Assembly: GCA_025916135.1 (NCBI GenBank) | Contig: CP104793.1 | Coordinates: 186,001 to 250,000, forward strand | Reading direction: 5' to 3' | Length of the DNA: 64,000 nt | Source of the DNA: Rhodobacteraceae bacterium D3-12 | Lineage (GTDB): Bacteria; Pseudomonadota; Alphaproteobacteria; Rhodobacterales; Rhodobacteraceae | Part shown: in pieces, positions 53,261 through 63,290 of the stretch | How the letters are laid out: the number at the start of each line of letters is the position of its first letter | Numbering within the stretch: the stretch's first letter is position 1 | Translations under genes and position numbers: made by a program | The notes under the pieces: model-generated | The model's input: only the letters and a program-made list of their open reading frames with translations | What the model was told of the DNA's origin: nothing | The model's database searches: none

Positions 53261-54427
53261 ATGGCTGGCAACTCGGGCGGCCCTTGGGGTGGCGGAGGAC
53301 ATAACGGCGGCAACGGCGGCGGAGACGACGACGAGCGCCAGAAGCGCGGCGGAGACGGACGCCGTCAGGGCGAAGACGGGCCGCAGATTCCCGAAATTGA
53401 AGAGTTGATGAAAAAAGGCCAGGAACAGCTTCGTGTTCTGATGGGCGGTCGCGGTGGCGGCAATGGTGCGCGTCGCGGTGGCGGCGGCGGTGGGACCGGT
53501 GGCGATGGCCCCGGATTGACCCGTGGCACTGTGTTTCTGGGACTGTTGGCGGCTGTGGCTCTTTGGGCTTATGCCAGTTTCTATACGGTGAAGCCGGAAG
53601 AGCAGTCGGTTGAGCTGTTTCTTGGCGAGTATTCCTCGACCGGTGGTCCGGGTCTGAACTTTGCGCCTTGGCCTGTGGTTACATATGAGGTTGTTCCGGT
53701 CACGCGAGAGCAGACCGAGAATATCGGCACCGGTGAAACCTTTGGCGATACCGGGCTGATGTTGACCGGGGACGAGAACATCGTCGACATTGATTTCCAG
53801 GTGGTTTGGAACATTTCCAACCCCAAGGATTTCCTGTTTGAACTGCGTGAACCCAAGGCGACGATCCGGGCGGTGAGTGAATCTGCCATGCGCGAGATTA
53901 TCGCCCAGAGCGAGCTTGCGCCGATCCTGAACCGGGACCGGGGTGTGATTGCTGATCGGTTGAAAGACCTTATCCAGTCAACGCTCAATAGCTATTCGTC
54001 GGGTGTGAACATTGTCCGCGTGAACTTTGACAAGGCCGATCCGCCGGACAAGGTGATTGATGCGTTCCTTGCCGTTCAATCGGCGGAACAGAAGCGCGAC
54101 CAGCTGGAAAAGCAAGCTGATGCTTATGCCAACACGGTTCTGGCGGCAGCGCGCGGTGAAGCGGCGCAGGTTCTGGAAGTTGCCGAGGGCTATCGCGCTC
54201 AGGTGGTCAATGAGGCCGAAGGTGAAGCCAGCCGTTTCCGTGCGGTTCTGGCCGAATACCAGAAAGCACCGGAAGTGACCCGCAAGCGGCTTTATCTCGA
54301 AGCCATGGAAGAGGTTCTGGGCCGGGTCGACAAGATCATCATTGATGACAAGATAGGTGGTCAGGGCGTGGTGCCTTACCTGCCGCTGAACGAATTGCGC
54401 AAACCGAGCGCCGGGGGGAATAACTGA
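53261..54427 (+). CDS. hflK: FtsH protease activity modulator HflK
   Basis: Membrane SPFH/prohibitin-family protein that, with HflC, forms a large cage around the FtsH protease. The first 90 residues are Gly/Asp-rich and cytoplasmic (GGPWGGGGHNGGNGGGDDDE), the transmembrane helix is at about residues 90-108 (GTVFLGLLAAVALWAYASFY), and the SPFH domain follows with FLGEYSSTGGPGLNFAPWP. The C-terminal part is helical with alanine-rich repeats (ADAYANTVLAAARGEAAQVL). Length 388. The stop overlaps the hflC start in TGATG. Confidence 0.96.
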   Translation: MAGNSGGPWGGGGHNGGNGGGDDDERQKRGGDGRRQGEDGPQIPEIEELMKKGQEQLRVLMGGRGGGNGARRGGGGGGTGGDGPGLTRGTVFLGLLAAVALWAYASFYTVKPEEQSVELFLGEYSSTGGPGLNFAPWPVVTYEVVPVTREQTENIGTGETFGDTGLMLTGDENIVDIDFQVVWNISNPKDFLFELREPKATIRAVSESAMREIIAQSELAPILNRDRGVIADRLKDLIQSTLNSYSSGVNIVRVNFDKADPPDKVIDAFLAVQSAEQKRDQLEKQADAYANTVLAAARGEAAQVLEVAEGYRAQVVNEAEGEASRFRAVLAEYQKAPEVTRKRLYLEAMEEVLGRVDKIIIDDKIGGQGVVPYLPLNELRKPSAGGNN

Positions 54428-55320
54428 TGCGGAAATCCACATATATTCTGCCTGTTCTGGTGCTGATTGCTGCGGGCATCTTGTCGTCGGTCTTTATCGT
54501 GGACGAGCGTGAGAAAGCGCTGGTCATGCAGTTCGGTAAGGTTATCTCGGTCAAGGACGAGCCGGGATTGGCGTTCAAGATCCCGCTTATTCAGGAAGTG
54601 GCGCGCTATGATGACCGCATTCTGAGCCGGGACGTGCCGCAGATGCAAATCACCCCGTCGGATGATCGGCGTCTGGAAGTGGACGCGTTTGCCCGCTTCC
54701 GAATTGCCGATGTGACGAAATTCCGGCTGGCGACCGGCGCGGAAGGCGAGAATGCGCTGGAAGTGGCGGGGCGGCGGCTCGATTCGATCCTGCGCTCCAA
54801 AACGCGTGAAGTTTTGGGTGGCGTGGCGTCGAATGATATCCTGAGTTCGGACCGGGCGACCTTGATGCTGCGTATCCGCAACGGCGCGATTTCAGAGTCG
54901 CTGACGCTGGGTCTTGAGATTATCGACGTGCGCTTGAAGCGGACAGACCTGCCCGAAGCGAACAAAGACGCGACCTATGACCGGATGAAAGCCGAGCGTG
55001 AGCGCGAAGCGGCGGATGAGATCGCCCGCGGTAACGAGGCGGCGCAACGGGTCAAGGCTCAGGCCGACCGGACCAAGGTTGAGATCGTGTCGGACGCCAA
55101 GCGGCAATCCGAGATCATTCGCGGTGAAGCCGATGCACGGCGGAACGCGATTTTCGCGGAGGCCTTTGGGCAGGATACTGAATTTTTTGAATTCTATCGT
55201 TCGCTCAATGCGTATCGTGCGGCTTTGAAAGGCGAAAACTCGACCATGGTGATGTCGCCGGACAGCGAGTTCTTTGACTATCTCAAGTCTGATCGCCCGC
55301 AGAAGAGCGAGCGCGACTGA
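54427..55320 (+). CDS. hflC: protease modulator HflC
   Basis: Partner of HflK. The 297-residue product has an N-terminal anchor (YILPVLVLIAAGILSSVFIV), the SPFH domain (DEREKALVMQFGKVISVKDE, GLAFKIPLIQEVARYDDRIL) and a long charged C-terminal helix (RAKAERERE-type, here MKAEREREAADEIARGNE, then AEAFGQDTEFFEFYRSLNAY). The ATG overlaps the hflK stop, so coupling is tight. DUF2065 follows by three bases. Confidence 0.96.
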   Translation: MRKSTYILPVLVLIAAGILSSVFIVDEREKALVMQFGKVISVKDEPGLAFKIPLIQEVARYDDRILSRDVPQMQITPSDDRRLEVDAFARFRIADVTKFRLATGAEGENALEVAGRRLDSILRSKTREVLGGVASNDILSSDRATLMLRIRNGAISESLTLGLEIIDVRLKRTDLPEANKDATYDRMKAEREREAADEIARGNEAAQRVKAQADRTKVEIVSDAKRQSEIIRGEADARRNAIFAEAFGQDTEFFEFYRSLNAYRAALKGENSTMVMSPDSEFFDYLKSDRPQKSERD

Positions 55321-55323
55321 TCC

Positions 55324-55518
55324 ATGTCGGTTGCACTTCTGGCCCTTGGGTTGGTGTTGATTGTGGAGGGGCTGGTCTATGCGCTGGCCCCTTCGCTTGT
55401 TGAAGACCTGTTGGAAGCGTTAAAGGCTATGCCACCGGAAGCGCGCAGGATCTTGGGGGCGCTGGCGCTTGTGACCGGTTTGATGCTGGTCTGGGTTGCC
55501 AAGGCATTGGGGGCGTGA
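55324..55518 (+). CDS. DUF2065 (YjeT-like) small membrane protein
   Basis: A 64-residue protein with two hydrophobic helices (VALLALGLVLIVEGLVYALA and RRILGALALVTGLMLVWVAK) around a short polar loop. It starts three bases after the hflC stop, as in many proteobacteria where DUF2065 follows hflC. Function unknown; location suggests an HflKC accessory. Confidence 0.9.
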   Translation: MSVALLALGLVLIVEGLVYALAPSLVEDLLEALKAMPPEARRILGALALVTGLMLVWVAKALGA

Positions 55519-55743
55519 GTGGCTAAAACGGGCCGGTTCGGACCGGATCAGCCGACATCGCGGGATTTCACAATCGGTTGAGCAGGCGCGCACGGGTTTG
55601 AGTTGCGCTTGAACGCTCCTACATTACACTTACAGAAACGCGGTCCGGAATTTGGACTGCATGATCCGCTTATCAAGGGAGATACGGGTGTGAGAGATAG
55701 GGCTGTTGCAGTTTCCATCAATATGACGCGGCAAGGACAGGCG

Positions 55744-57168
55744 ATGAAAGCACTCTGGCTGAGTGCTTTGGCCGTGATGTTCGTGCTGGTTCAGGCCATG
55801 CAGGCGTCGGCACGACCGGAGAGTTTTGCCGATCTGGCCGACAAGATTAGCCCGGCGGTGGTGAACATCACCACGTCGACCGTCGTGGCACGCGGAACGG
55901 GACCGGGGCCGATCGTGCCTGAAGGCAGCCCGTTTGAAGATTTTTTCCGCGAGTTTCAGGATCGCAACCGGCAAGAGGGTGAGCGCCCGCGCCGGTCTTC
56001 GGCACTTGGCTCGGGGTTTGTGATCTCGGAAGACGGTTTCATCGTGACCAACAATCACGTGATTGAAAGCGCGGATGAGATAGTCATCGAGTTCTTTTCC
56101 GGGAAAGAATTGAAAGCCAAGGTGATCGGGACCGACCCGAACACCGATATTGCCCTGCTCAAGGTTGAGGCGGAAGAGCCTTTGCCCTTTGTCAGCTTTG
56201 GTGACAGTGACACTGCCCGCGTGGGTGATTGGGTCATGGCGATGGGCAATCCGCTTGGGCAGGGGTTTTCGGTGAGTGCCGGGATCGTTTCGCAACGCGG
56301 ACGCGCGCTTTCTGGTGCTTATGACGACTATATCCAGACCGATGCGGCGATTAACCGGGGTAACTCGGGCGGGCCGTTGTTTAACATGGACGGCGATGTG
56401 ATCGGTGTGAATACCGCGATTTTGAGCCCGAATGGCGGGTCGATCGGGATTGGTTTTTCGATGGCGTCGAATGTTGTGTCCAAGGTTGTCAAACAGCTCA
56501 AGGAATTCGGCGAAACGCGGCGCGGTTGGCTGGGTGTGCGCATTCAGGACGTGACCGATGATGTTGCCGAAGCGATTGGCCTTGAAAAGACGGCCGGTGC
56601 GCTGGTGACGGATGTGCCAAAAGGCCCGTCGATGGAAGGCGGAATGAAGTCGGGTGACGTGATCCTGTCCTTTGATGGGGTGAACGTCGATGACACGCGT
56701 AGCCTGGTTAAGCAGGTGGGCAACAGCGAAGTTGGCAAAACCGTGCGCGTTGTTGTGTTCCGCGATGGCAAGACGCAGACGTTGAAGATCACGCTGGGTC
56801 GTCGGGAAGAGGCCGAGAAGGCCGTGCCGGCAGCGCAGCAGGGTGGTGATAAGGGCAAAGAAGAGCCGAAGGAAAAGGTTGTTCTGGGCATGACCCTTGT
56901 GCCGCTGACCAGCGAGATGCGCGCACAGATGGACCTGAAAGACAGCGACGAGGGTCTTGTGGTGCGCGAGATCGACGAAGCCTCGGAAGCGTTCGAGAAA
57001 GGGCTACGTGCGGGTGATTTGATCACCGAGGCGGGCCAGCAGAAGGTCAAGGCGCTGACCGATCTGGACGCGCGTATCGCAGAGGCCAAGGACGCCGGGC
57101 GCAAATCGCTTTTGCTTCTGGTGCGTCGTGCGGGTGATCCGCGCTTTGTGGCGATCTCGATCGAATGA
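55744..57168 (+). CDS. degP: Do-family serine endoprotease DegP/HtrA
   Basis: A periplasmic protease-chaperone that removes misfolded envelope proteins. From the ATG at 55744 (alternative 55723) it has a signal peptide (ALWLSALAVMFVLVQAMQAS) and about 474 residues. The trypsin-like triad is in TNNHVIESADE, NTDIALLKVE and INRGNSGGPLFNM; two PDZ domains follow (RRGWLGVRIQDVTDDVAEAI and VVREIDEASEAFEKGLRAGD). The 225 bases before it contain the promoter region. It closes the hflK-hflC-DUF2065 block. A terminator follows. Confidence 0.95.
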   Translation: MKALWLSALAVMFVLVQAMQASARPESFADLADKISPAVVNITTSTVVARGTGPGPIVPEGSPFEDFFREFQDRNRQEGERPRRSSALGSGFVISEDGFIVTNNHVIESADEIVIEFFSGKELKAKVIGTDPNTDIALLKVEAEEPLPFVSFGDSDTARVGDWVMAMGNPLGQGFSVSAGIVSQRGRALSGAYDDYIQTDAAINRGNSGGPLFNMDGDVIGVNTAILSPNGGSIGIGFSMASNVVSKVVKQLKEFGETRRGWLGVRIQDVTDDVAEAIGLEKTAGALVTDVPKGPSMEGGMKSGDVILSFDGVNVDDTRSLVKQVGNSEVGKTVRVVVFRDGKTQTLKITLGRREEAEKAVPAAQQGGDKGKEEPKEKVVLGMTLVPLTSEMRAQMDLKDSDEGLVVREIDEASEAFEKGLRAGDLITEAGQQKVKALTDLDARIAEAKDAGRKSLLLLVRRAGDPRFVAISIE

Positions 57169-57191
57169 TCGGGTGCGACTTTAAAAAACAG

Positions 57192-57220
57192 CGGCCGTCC
57201 CTTCTGGGGGCGGTCGTTTT
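57192..57220 (+). terminator. intrinsic terminator of degP
   Basis: CGGCCGTCCC (57192-57201) pairs with GGGGCGGTCG (57207-57216) with G-U pairs allowed, and is followed by TTTT. Confidence 0.85.
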
Positions 57221-57236
57221 GCGTTGTGTTGCGCGG

Positions 57237-57764
57237 TTACTCGGGCCGGTCCATCGCGACGAGACCGAGCTTGCGCGCCGCGGTCAAGGACAAGATCGAA
57301 CTGTTCAGGCCTTGGGGGGCTTGGTATTTGCGCACCGCGTGGCGTGTGCGGGCGTCAAGTGTGCCCGAAATGGCGCCGTGATAAAGCCCGCGCGCCTGTA
57401 GCGCACGTTGCAGCGAGGCGAGAAAGTCGGGGGTTAGCTGTTCTTCGCAGGGGGTTTGAAACCAAAGCTCGCGCCGCTCCTTGACGATGGCCTGATGGGT
57501 TTCAACTTTGTAGATCGGTTCGGAGATCACGGTGCCATCGTCCTTGACCTGAGCCGGTTGCACAAGAATGCGCTCGGTCACGGTTTCGATCGTGGCGGGG
57601 GTGACATCCTTGCCCCAACAGCTGCCGGGAGGGGCTCCCGGTGGAGCGCGCTCATAGGTTACAGCGATGGCAGGCTCTCCCAGCCCGGCAATGGGCCCGG
57701 AGCCATTGCAAGCCGAGAGCGCAACGACGGCGCAAAAGCTGGTGATACTTCCCCTGAGGTTCAT
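57237..57764 (-). CDS. lipoprotein with peptidoglycan-binding domain
   Basis: A 175-residue precursor from the ATG at 57764 with a lipobox (ITSFCAVVALSACNGSG), so the mature protein is lipidated at its first cysteine. The middle holds a beta-type region with a WGKDVTPATIETVTERIL segment. The C-terminal part has a PG_binding_1-like motif (LASLQRALQARGLYHGAISG, then TRHAVRKYQA). Probably anchors the outer membrane to peptidoglycan. It is convergent with degP. Confidence 0.85.
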   Translation of the reverse strand: MNLRGSITSFCAVVALSACNGSGPIAGLGEPAIAVTYERAPPGAPPGSCWGKDVTPATIETVTERILVQPAQVKDDGTVISEPIYKVETHQAIVKERRELWFQTPCEEQLTPDFLASLQRALQARGLYHGAISGTLDARTRHAVRKYQAPQGLNSSILSLTAARKLGLVAMDRPE

Positions 57765-57955
57765 GTCTGCTCGGCCCGGGTTGATTGCGCGCGAGTGTAG
57801 CGGGTTTCGCAAGGTTGGGGAAGCTGGCATGGTCCGGTGGGGTGAAGTTTGCCGATTGAAGGTGAACACCGGGGCAAACGGCCCGTATCCACCTTGAAAC
57901 ACTTCGTTAGGGGGCTAAAAAAAGAGGGGTAGCGGGCCACCCCTGCCTTGGCTAA

Positions 57956-59043
<1,088 letters not shown>

Positions 59044-59075
59044 ATCGGGTAGGAGAATCCAGCGATTTGTGCTGT

Positions 59076-60149
59076 ATGGCCGACATGAAACGCATTCAAT
59101 TCCTTGCAGCGATTGCTTTGCTGACCGTTTTGGCAGCCTGCACCCGTCCGGCGACCATCGGGTTTTCGCAGGAGGTTGAGGGGCTGGCGAGCCAGACGCT
59201 GTTTGTGGCTTCGCAGCGCACAGCCGGGCAGGCCGGGCAGATGTTTGGCGAGCGGCGCAGCGAGAAGATGAATTATGCAGAATTGCGCGTGTCGGTGCCG
59301 CCCAAGCATAAGCTGGGCCATATCGAGCGCGCGCCGGGGCGCTCGATTGCCGATCCGATGCTGCATTTCGCTCCGCTGACGGGCAAGCGCGTCGCAAACA
59401 TCGAAGATTTTTCCCGCAATATCAAGCGCGAGAAGGTGGGCAACGGCAGCGTGATGATCTTTGTGCATGGTTATAACAACACGCTGGAAGATGCCGCGTT
59501 CCGGCTGGCGCAGATCCGGCATGATTTCGACATGCAGGAGCCCGCAATCCTGTTTTCATGGCCCTCTTCGGGGGATCCGCGCGGCTATATTTATGACCGT
59601 GACAGCGTGTTGTTTGCCCGTGACGGGTTCGAGCAGTTGATCCGAGATCTGCGCGCGCGTGGGCACCGCGATATCGTGATCGTTGCGCATTCCATGGGCG
59701 GTTACCTGACGATGGAGACGCTGCGCCAGATCGCGATCAAGGGCGGCGCGCGGGTGATGGACGCGATTGATGCCGTGATCCTGATGTCGCCGGATATCGA
59801 CCCGGATGTGTTCCGCCAGCAGGCGCGCGCGATTGGCAAGCTGCCGCAGCCGTTTCTGATCATGACATCGCGCAAGGACAAGGTGTTGAGCCTTGCCGAA
59901 CTGCTCACCGGGCGCAAGCCGCGGCTGGGGCGGATCGAGGATGAGCAAGCGGTTGCCGGGCTGGATGTGACCTTGATCGACCTGACCCGGCTGGATGATG
60001 GCAGCGCCGGCGGGCATCTGGTTGCTGTGAGCTCGGAAGCGGCGATCAAGCTGCTCAAAGGGCTGGACAACCCGATACAATACGGTGGCCGGCAGCTGCG
60101 CGATTTCGTGTTGCTGGGGGGCGAACGACGGACAGGGTTGATCCAGTAA
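59076..60149 (+). CDS. alpha/beta hydrolase lipoprotein (DUF900 type)
   Basis: A 357-residue lipoprotein hydrolase. From the ATG at 59076 (alternative 59085) the N-terminus holds the lipobox LLTVLAACTRPAT. The hydrolase fold shows MIFVHGYNNTLEDAAFRLAQ, the nucleophile elbow VIVAHSMGGYLTME with the serine, and aspartate and histidine further on (LDDGSAGGHLVAVSS). This is the DUF900 arrangement. It follows the VCBS gene by 32 bases; AGGAG lies at 59051-59055. Substrate unknown. Confidence 0.9.
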   Translation: MADMKRIQFLAAIALLTVLAACTRPATIGFSQEVEGLASQTLFVASQRTAGQAGQMFGERRSEKMNYAELRVSVPPKHKLGHIERAPGRSIADPMLHFAPLTGKRVANIEDFSRNIKREKVGNGSVMIFVHGYNNTLEDAAFRLAQIRHDFDMQEPAILFSWPSSGDPRGYIYDRDSVLFARDGFEQLIRDLRARGHRDIVIVAHSMGGYLTMETLRQIAIKGGARVMDAIDAVILMSPDIDPDVFRQQARAIGKLPQPFLIMTSRKDKVLSLAELLTGRKPRLGRIEDEQAVAGLDVTLIDLTRLDDGSAGGHLVAVSSEAAIKLLKGLDNPIQYGGRQLRDFVLLGGERRTGLIQ

Positions 60150-60193
60150 GAACGGCGCTTAAGTTAGCTGTGCAACAGCGATAGGGGGCGAGC

Positions 60194-60463
60194 ATGGCCG
60201 GTGGATGGGCAAAAGACGGTGCCGTCAGCGAACAGATTGAAGCGTCGATCAACGATGAGCTGGCGCGGTTAAAGGCGCGTAAAGGGCCGGAGGGCGAGAG
60301 CCTGAGCCATTGTGCGGAATGTGACGAGCCGATCCCTGAAAAACGGCGCGTGGCGCTTCCGGGCGTGAAGCTGTGTATCGAGTGCGCGTCGGAGCGCGAC
60401 AGCACCTATCAGGCGAGAGGCGGCGTCAACCGGCGCGGATCAAAGGACAGCCAGCTCAAGTAA
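60194..60463 (+). CDS. DksA/TraR-type C4 zinc-finger protein
   Basis: An 89-residue protein with the zinc finger CAECDEPIPEKRRVALPGVK through LCIECASERD, four cysteines in C-x2-C-x17-C-x2-C spacing. Length is in the small TraR/YbiI range rather than full DksA (150). The coiled-coil tip of DksA is reduced, so an RNA-polymerase role is possible but not shown. Monocistronic between the hydrolase and the convergent norF-like gene. Confidence 0.85.
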   Translation: MAGGWAKDGAVSEQIEASINDELARLKARKGPEGESLSHCAECDEPIPEKRRVALPGVKLCIECASERDSTYQARGGVNRRGSKDSQLK

Positions 60464-60473
60464 AGTGGCGCGC

Positions 60474-60746
60474 TCAGCCTAGGTGCGGCGCAAGGTAAAG
60501 CGTCAGCAGGATCAGTGCGAAGAGTGTCAGGGTCAGATTGAAGCCGCGCCGCCAATTTGGCGCGCTGGCAAGTCCGAGGTAGCGTGACAGGATTGTACGT
60601 GCCTTTAGCACCGCCACCACAAGCACCAATGTGCCGGTGACGATGGGGGGCGTGCCCAAGCTGACAACTTCGGCCAAGACCGTGCTGATGATGGACAGGC
60701 CGATGAGCCAGAGCCACGCATGGGTGATATGGCGGTTTGATTGCAT
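60474..60746 (-). CDS. NorF-like / cytochrome oxidase subunit IV-type membrane protein
   Basis: A 90-residue protein with three hydrophobic helices (AWLWLIGLSIISTVLAEVVS, IVTGTLVLVVAVLKARTIL, FNLTLTLFALILLTLYLAPH). The KARTIL segment and its position two bases after a NorE-like gene match the small NorF/subunit IV class. It presumably supports a heme-copper oxidase or nitric oxide reductase. The catalytic partners are not in the window. Confidence 0.75.
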   Translation of the reverse strand: MQSNRHITHAWLWLIGLSIISTVLAEVVSLGTPPIVTGTLVLVVAVLKARTILSRYLGLASAPNWRRGFNLTLTLFALILLTLYLAPHLG

Positions 60747-60748
60747 CG

Positions 60749-61321
60749 CTAGGCCAGCAGGTAGACGACGGGGAACAACAACACCCAGACCAGATCGACC
60801 ATATGCCAGAACATGGCGCCAAGTTCGATGTTTTCAACTGAGTCACGCCATGCGACGAGCAATAGAAGAAACACCCCCGCGATGACATGGGCGGCGTGAA
60901 AGCCGGTCAGAAGGTAGTAGAACATGAAGAACGGGTGGGTGTCGTAGTTGATGCCCTGCGCGGCCTTGTCGGCATATTCCACGCCTTTGATAACCAGGAA
61001 CACACACCCCAGCAGCGCTGCCCCGATCAGCGCCATCCGGGCGGCGCGCCGGTGCGTTTCGGCCCGCCAGCGACAGGCCTGTGCGACGAGATAACCGCTG
61101 GTGATCAGAATGATCGTGTTGATCGCGGCCCCGGTGCGGTGCAGGTGGCTTTGGGCTTCGCTGAACCCTATTGGGTCGGTGATCCGCACCGAGAGGAAGG
61201 CCAGCAACCCGGCGCCGAAGATCAGAAGTTCGCTGACAATCAGCACCCACATCATCACGTCGCCGGGCAGTTCATCCAACAGAGAAGGCGGCTGTGAGTC
61301 CGGAGTGGGGTGTGACATCAC
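60749..61321 (-). CDS. NorE-like / heme-copper oxidase subunit III protein
   Basis: A 190-residue membrane protein of the oxidase subunit III family with five helices. The opening PGDVMMWVLIVSELLIFGAG, then INTIILITSGYLVAQACRWR and FFMFYYLLTGFHAAHVIAGV, are typical of NorE, shorter than CtaE (7 helices). The His-Ala-His segment (FHAAHV) is conserved in the family. norF follows by two bases. Orphan from norCBQD here. Confidence 0.82.
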   Translation of the reverse strand: MMSHPTPDSQPPSLLDELPGDVMMWVLIVSELLIFGAGLLAFLSVRITDPIGFSEAQSHLHRTGAAINTIILITSGYLVAQACRWRAETHRRAARMALIGAALLGCVFLVIKGVEYADKAAQGINYDTHPFFMFYYLLTGFHAAHVIAGVFLLLLVAWRDSVENIELGAMFWHMVDLVWVLLFPVVYLLA

Positions 61322-61367
61322 TTGGCCTTTTCGTGTTTGGGCGATTGTCGCGAGCCCTATTCCCGGA

Positions 61368-63188
61368 TCAGCTCATCGCTTCGAGTTCGTCAATGAAGCC
61401 AGAGATCATGGTCAGCCCCTTGTCCCAGAATTTTGGGTCGGATGCATCGAGACCAAATGGCGCAAGCAGGGCGGAGTGGTGTTTGGAGCCACCGGCCTTG
61501 AGCATATCGAAATACTTCTCCTGAAAGTCGTCGGGGTTTTCTTCGTAGACAGCATAGAGCGCGTTAACGAGGCCGTCGCCAAAGGCGTAGGCGTAGACAT
61601 AGAAGGGCGAATGCACGAAATGCGGGATATAGGCCCAGAAGGTTTCATACCCGTCCATATAGTCGAAGGCCGGGCCGAGGGATTCGGCCTGCACCGACAT
61701 CCAGATGGCGTTGATGTCATCCGGGGTCAGTTCGCCCTCGCGGCGGGCGGCGTGGAGTTTGCATTCAAAATCGTAGAACGCGATCTGACGCACCACGGTG
61801 TTGATCATGTCTTCGACCTTGCCCGCCAGAAGCACTTTGCGCTGTTCCTGGGTTTTGGCGCCGTCGAGCATTTTGCGGAAGGTGAGCATTTCGCCAAAGA
61901 CCGAGGCGGTTTCGGCGAGGGTCAGCGGTGTTGAGGAGAGCATTTCGCCCTGCTCAGCGGCAAGCACCTGATGCACGCCGTGACCGAGTTCATGGGCCAG
62001 CGTCATGACGTCACGCGGTTTGCCCAAGTAGTTCAGCATCACATAGGGGTGGACGTTGGTCACGGTGGGGTGGGCAAAGGCGCCGGGGGCTTTGCCGGGT
62101 TTCACGGCGGCGTCGATCCAGCCTTTGGAGAAGAACGGCGCGGCGATGTCGGCCATGCGGGGATCAAATCCGGCATAGGCAGACATAACCATTTCCTGAG
62201 CTTCGTCCCATGAAACGGTGCGGGGGTCTTCGATCGGCAGGGGCGCGTTGCGGTCCCAGACCTGCATCACGTCAAGACCAAGCCATTTGCGTTTGAGTTC
62301 GTAATAGCGGTGGCTGAGCTTGGGGTAGGCGGCGACGACGGCATCGCGCAGGGCCTCGACCACTTCGGCTTCGACATCGTTGGAGAGGTGGCGCGAGGCT
62401 TGTGCCGAGGGCATGTTGCGCCAGCGGTCGACGATCTCTTTTTCCTTGGCGAGCGTGTTGTGGACACGGGCAAAGGTTTTGATATTGCCGTTAAAAACGC
62501 GGGCCAACTCTTGAGCGGCCTCTTCGCGTTTGGCGCGGTCGGGGTCGGTCATAAAGTTGGTGGTGCCTTCGATGTTGAAGACCTCACCATCGACAGTGAA
62601 CTCAAGCCCGGCGATTGTTTCGTCAAACAGCTTTTCCCACGCGTCGCCGACGGCGCCGAGGTCATGCATGAAGGTCTCAAGCTCGTCCGAAAGCTGATAG
62701 GGGCGCATGGCGCGTTGGCGGTCAAGGACGGGTTTGTAGCGGGCGAGGTCGGCGTTGGTCGCGAGTGCGGCGGCGTAGGCGTCTTCGGGGATCTGGTTGA
62801 ATTCGAGCCAGTAAAACACAAGCGCCGAGGACGCATTGATGATGCGCTGCTGACAATCGGACATGAACTTGGCGCGGGCCGCATCGGTGGTCAGCTGATA
62901 ATAGCGCAGGCCAGCGTAGGACATGATGCGCCCAGCGAGGTTGTCCATCTTTTCGGACCGCTGGATCGAGGTCAGCAGATCGTCGGCGGACAGCGTGGCG
63001 AGCTTGCCCTGATAGTCGGCAGCGAAAGCTTTGGTTTCACCTTCGAACCATTCCATATCGCGCTGAAGCTCAGGGGCGTCGTCGCTGGAATAGAGGTCGG
63101 AGAGATCCCACTCTGGCAGGTTGCCCAGATCCTTGCCCCCTGCGGCGCTGGCGTTGGCATCACGAACGGGGAAGGGGAGATTGAGCAT
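61368..63188 (-). CDS. pepF: oligoendopeptidase F (peptidase M3B)
   Basis: A cytosolic zinc metallopeptidase that cleaves peptides of about 7-17 residues. The 606-residue protein has the HExxH motif in LAHELGHGVHQVLA (about residue 398), the third ligand expected in LTLAETASVFGEMLT, and the M3 C-terminal FDYMDGYETFWAYIPHFVHS. Length is usual. It lies after the norEF-like genes on the same strand and before the partial hydrolase. Confidence 0.95.
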   Translation of the reverse strand: MLNLPFPVRDANASAAGGKDLGNLPEWDLSDLYSSDDAPELQRDMEWFEGETKAFAADYQGKLATLSADDLLTSIQRSEKMDNLAGRIMSYAGLRYYQLTTDAARAKFMSDCQQRIINASSALVFYWLEFNQIPEDAYAAALATNADLARYKPVLDRQRAMRPYQLSDELETFMHDLGAVGDAWEKLFDETIAGLEFTVDGEVFNIEGTTNFMTDPDRAKREEAAQELARVFNGNIKTFARVHNTLAKEKEIVDRWRNMPSAQASRHLSNDVEAEVVEALRDAVVAAYPKLSHRYYELKRKWLGLDVMQVWDRNAPLPIEDPRTVSWDEAQEMVMSAYAGFDPRMADIAAPFFSKGWIDAAVKPGKAPGAFAHPTVTNVHPYVMLNYLGKPRDVMTLAHELGHGVHQVLAAEQGEMLSSTPLTLAETASVFGEMLTFRKMLDGAKTQEQRKVLLAGKVEDMINTVVRQIAFYDFECKLHAARREGELTPDDINAIWMSVQAESLGPAFDYMDGYETFWAYIPHFVHSPFYVYAYAFGDGLVNALYAVYEENPDDFQEKYFDMLKAGGSKHHSALLAPFGLDASDPKFWDKGLTMISGFIDELEAMS

Positions 63189-63290
63189 GTCTGAGACCTT
63201 TCATCACTGCGGTTCGGCAGAGATAAGCTGCGCAGGCGTGTGTCTCAAGGGGAAAGGCCGGTGGTGTCGGCAGTTTTACGCAGGTGCGGT

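Noticed and set aside
51682-53313. 543-residue open frame antisense to gor
   Set aside because: Shadow of gor; composition is typical of reversed codons and nothing is recognisable.
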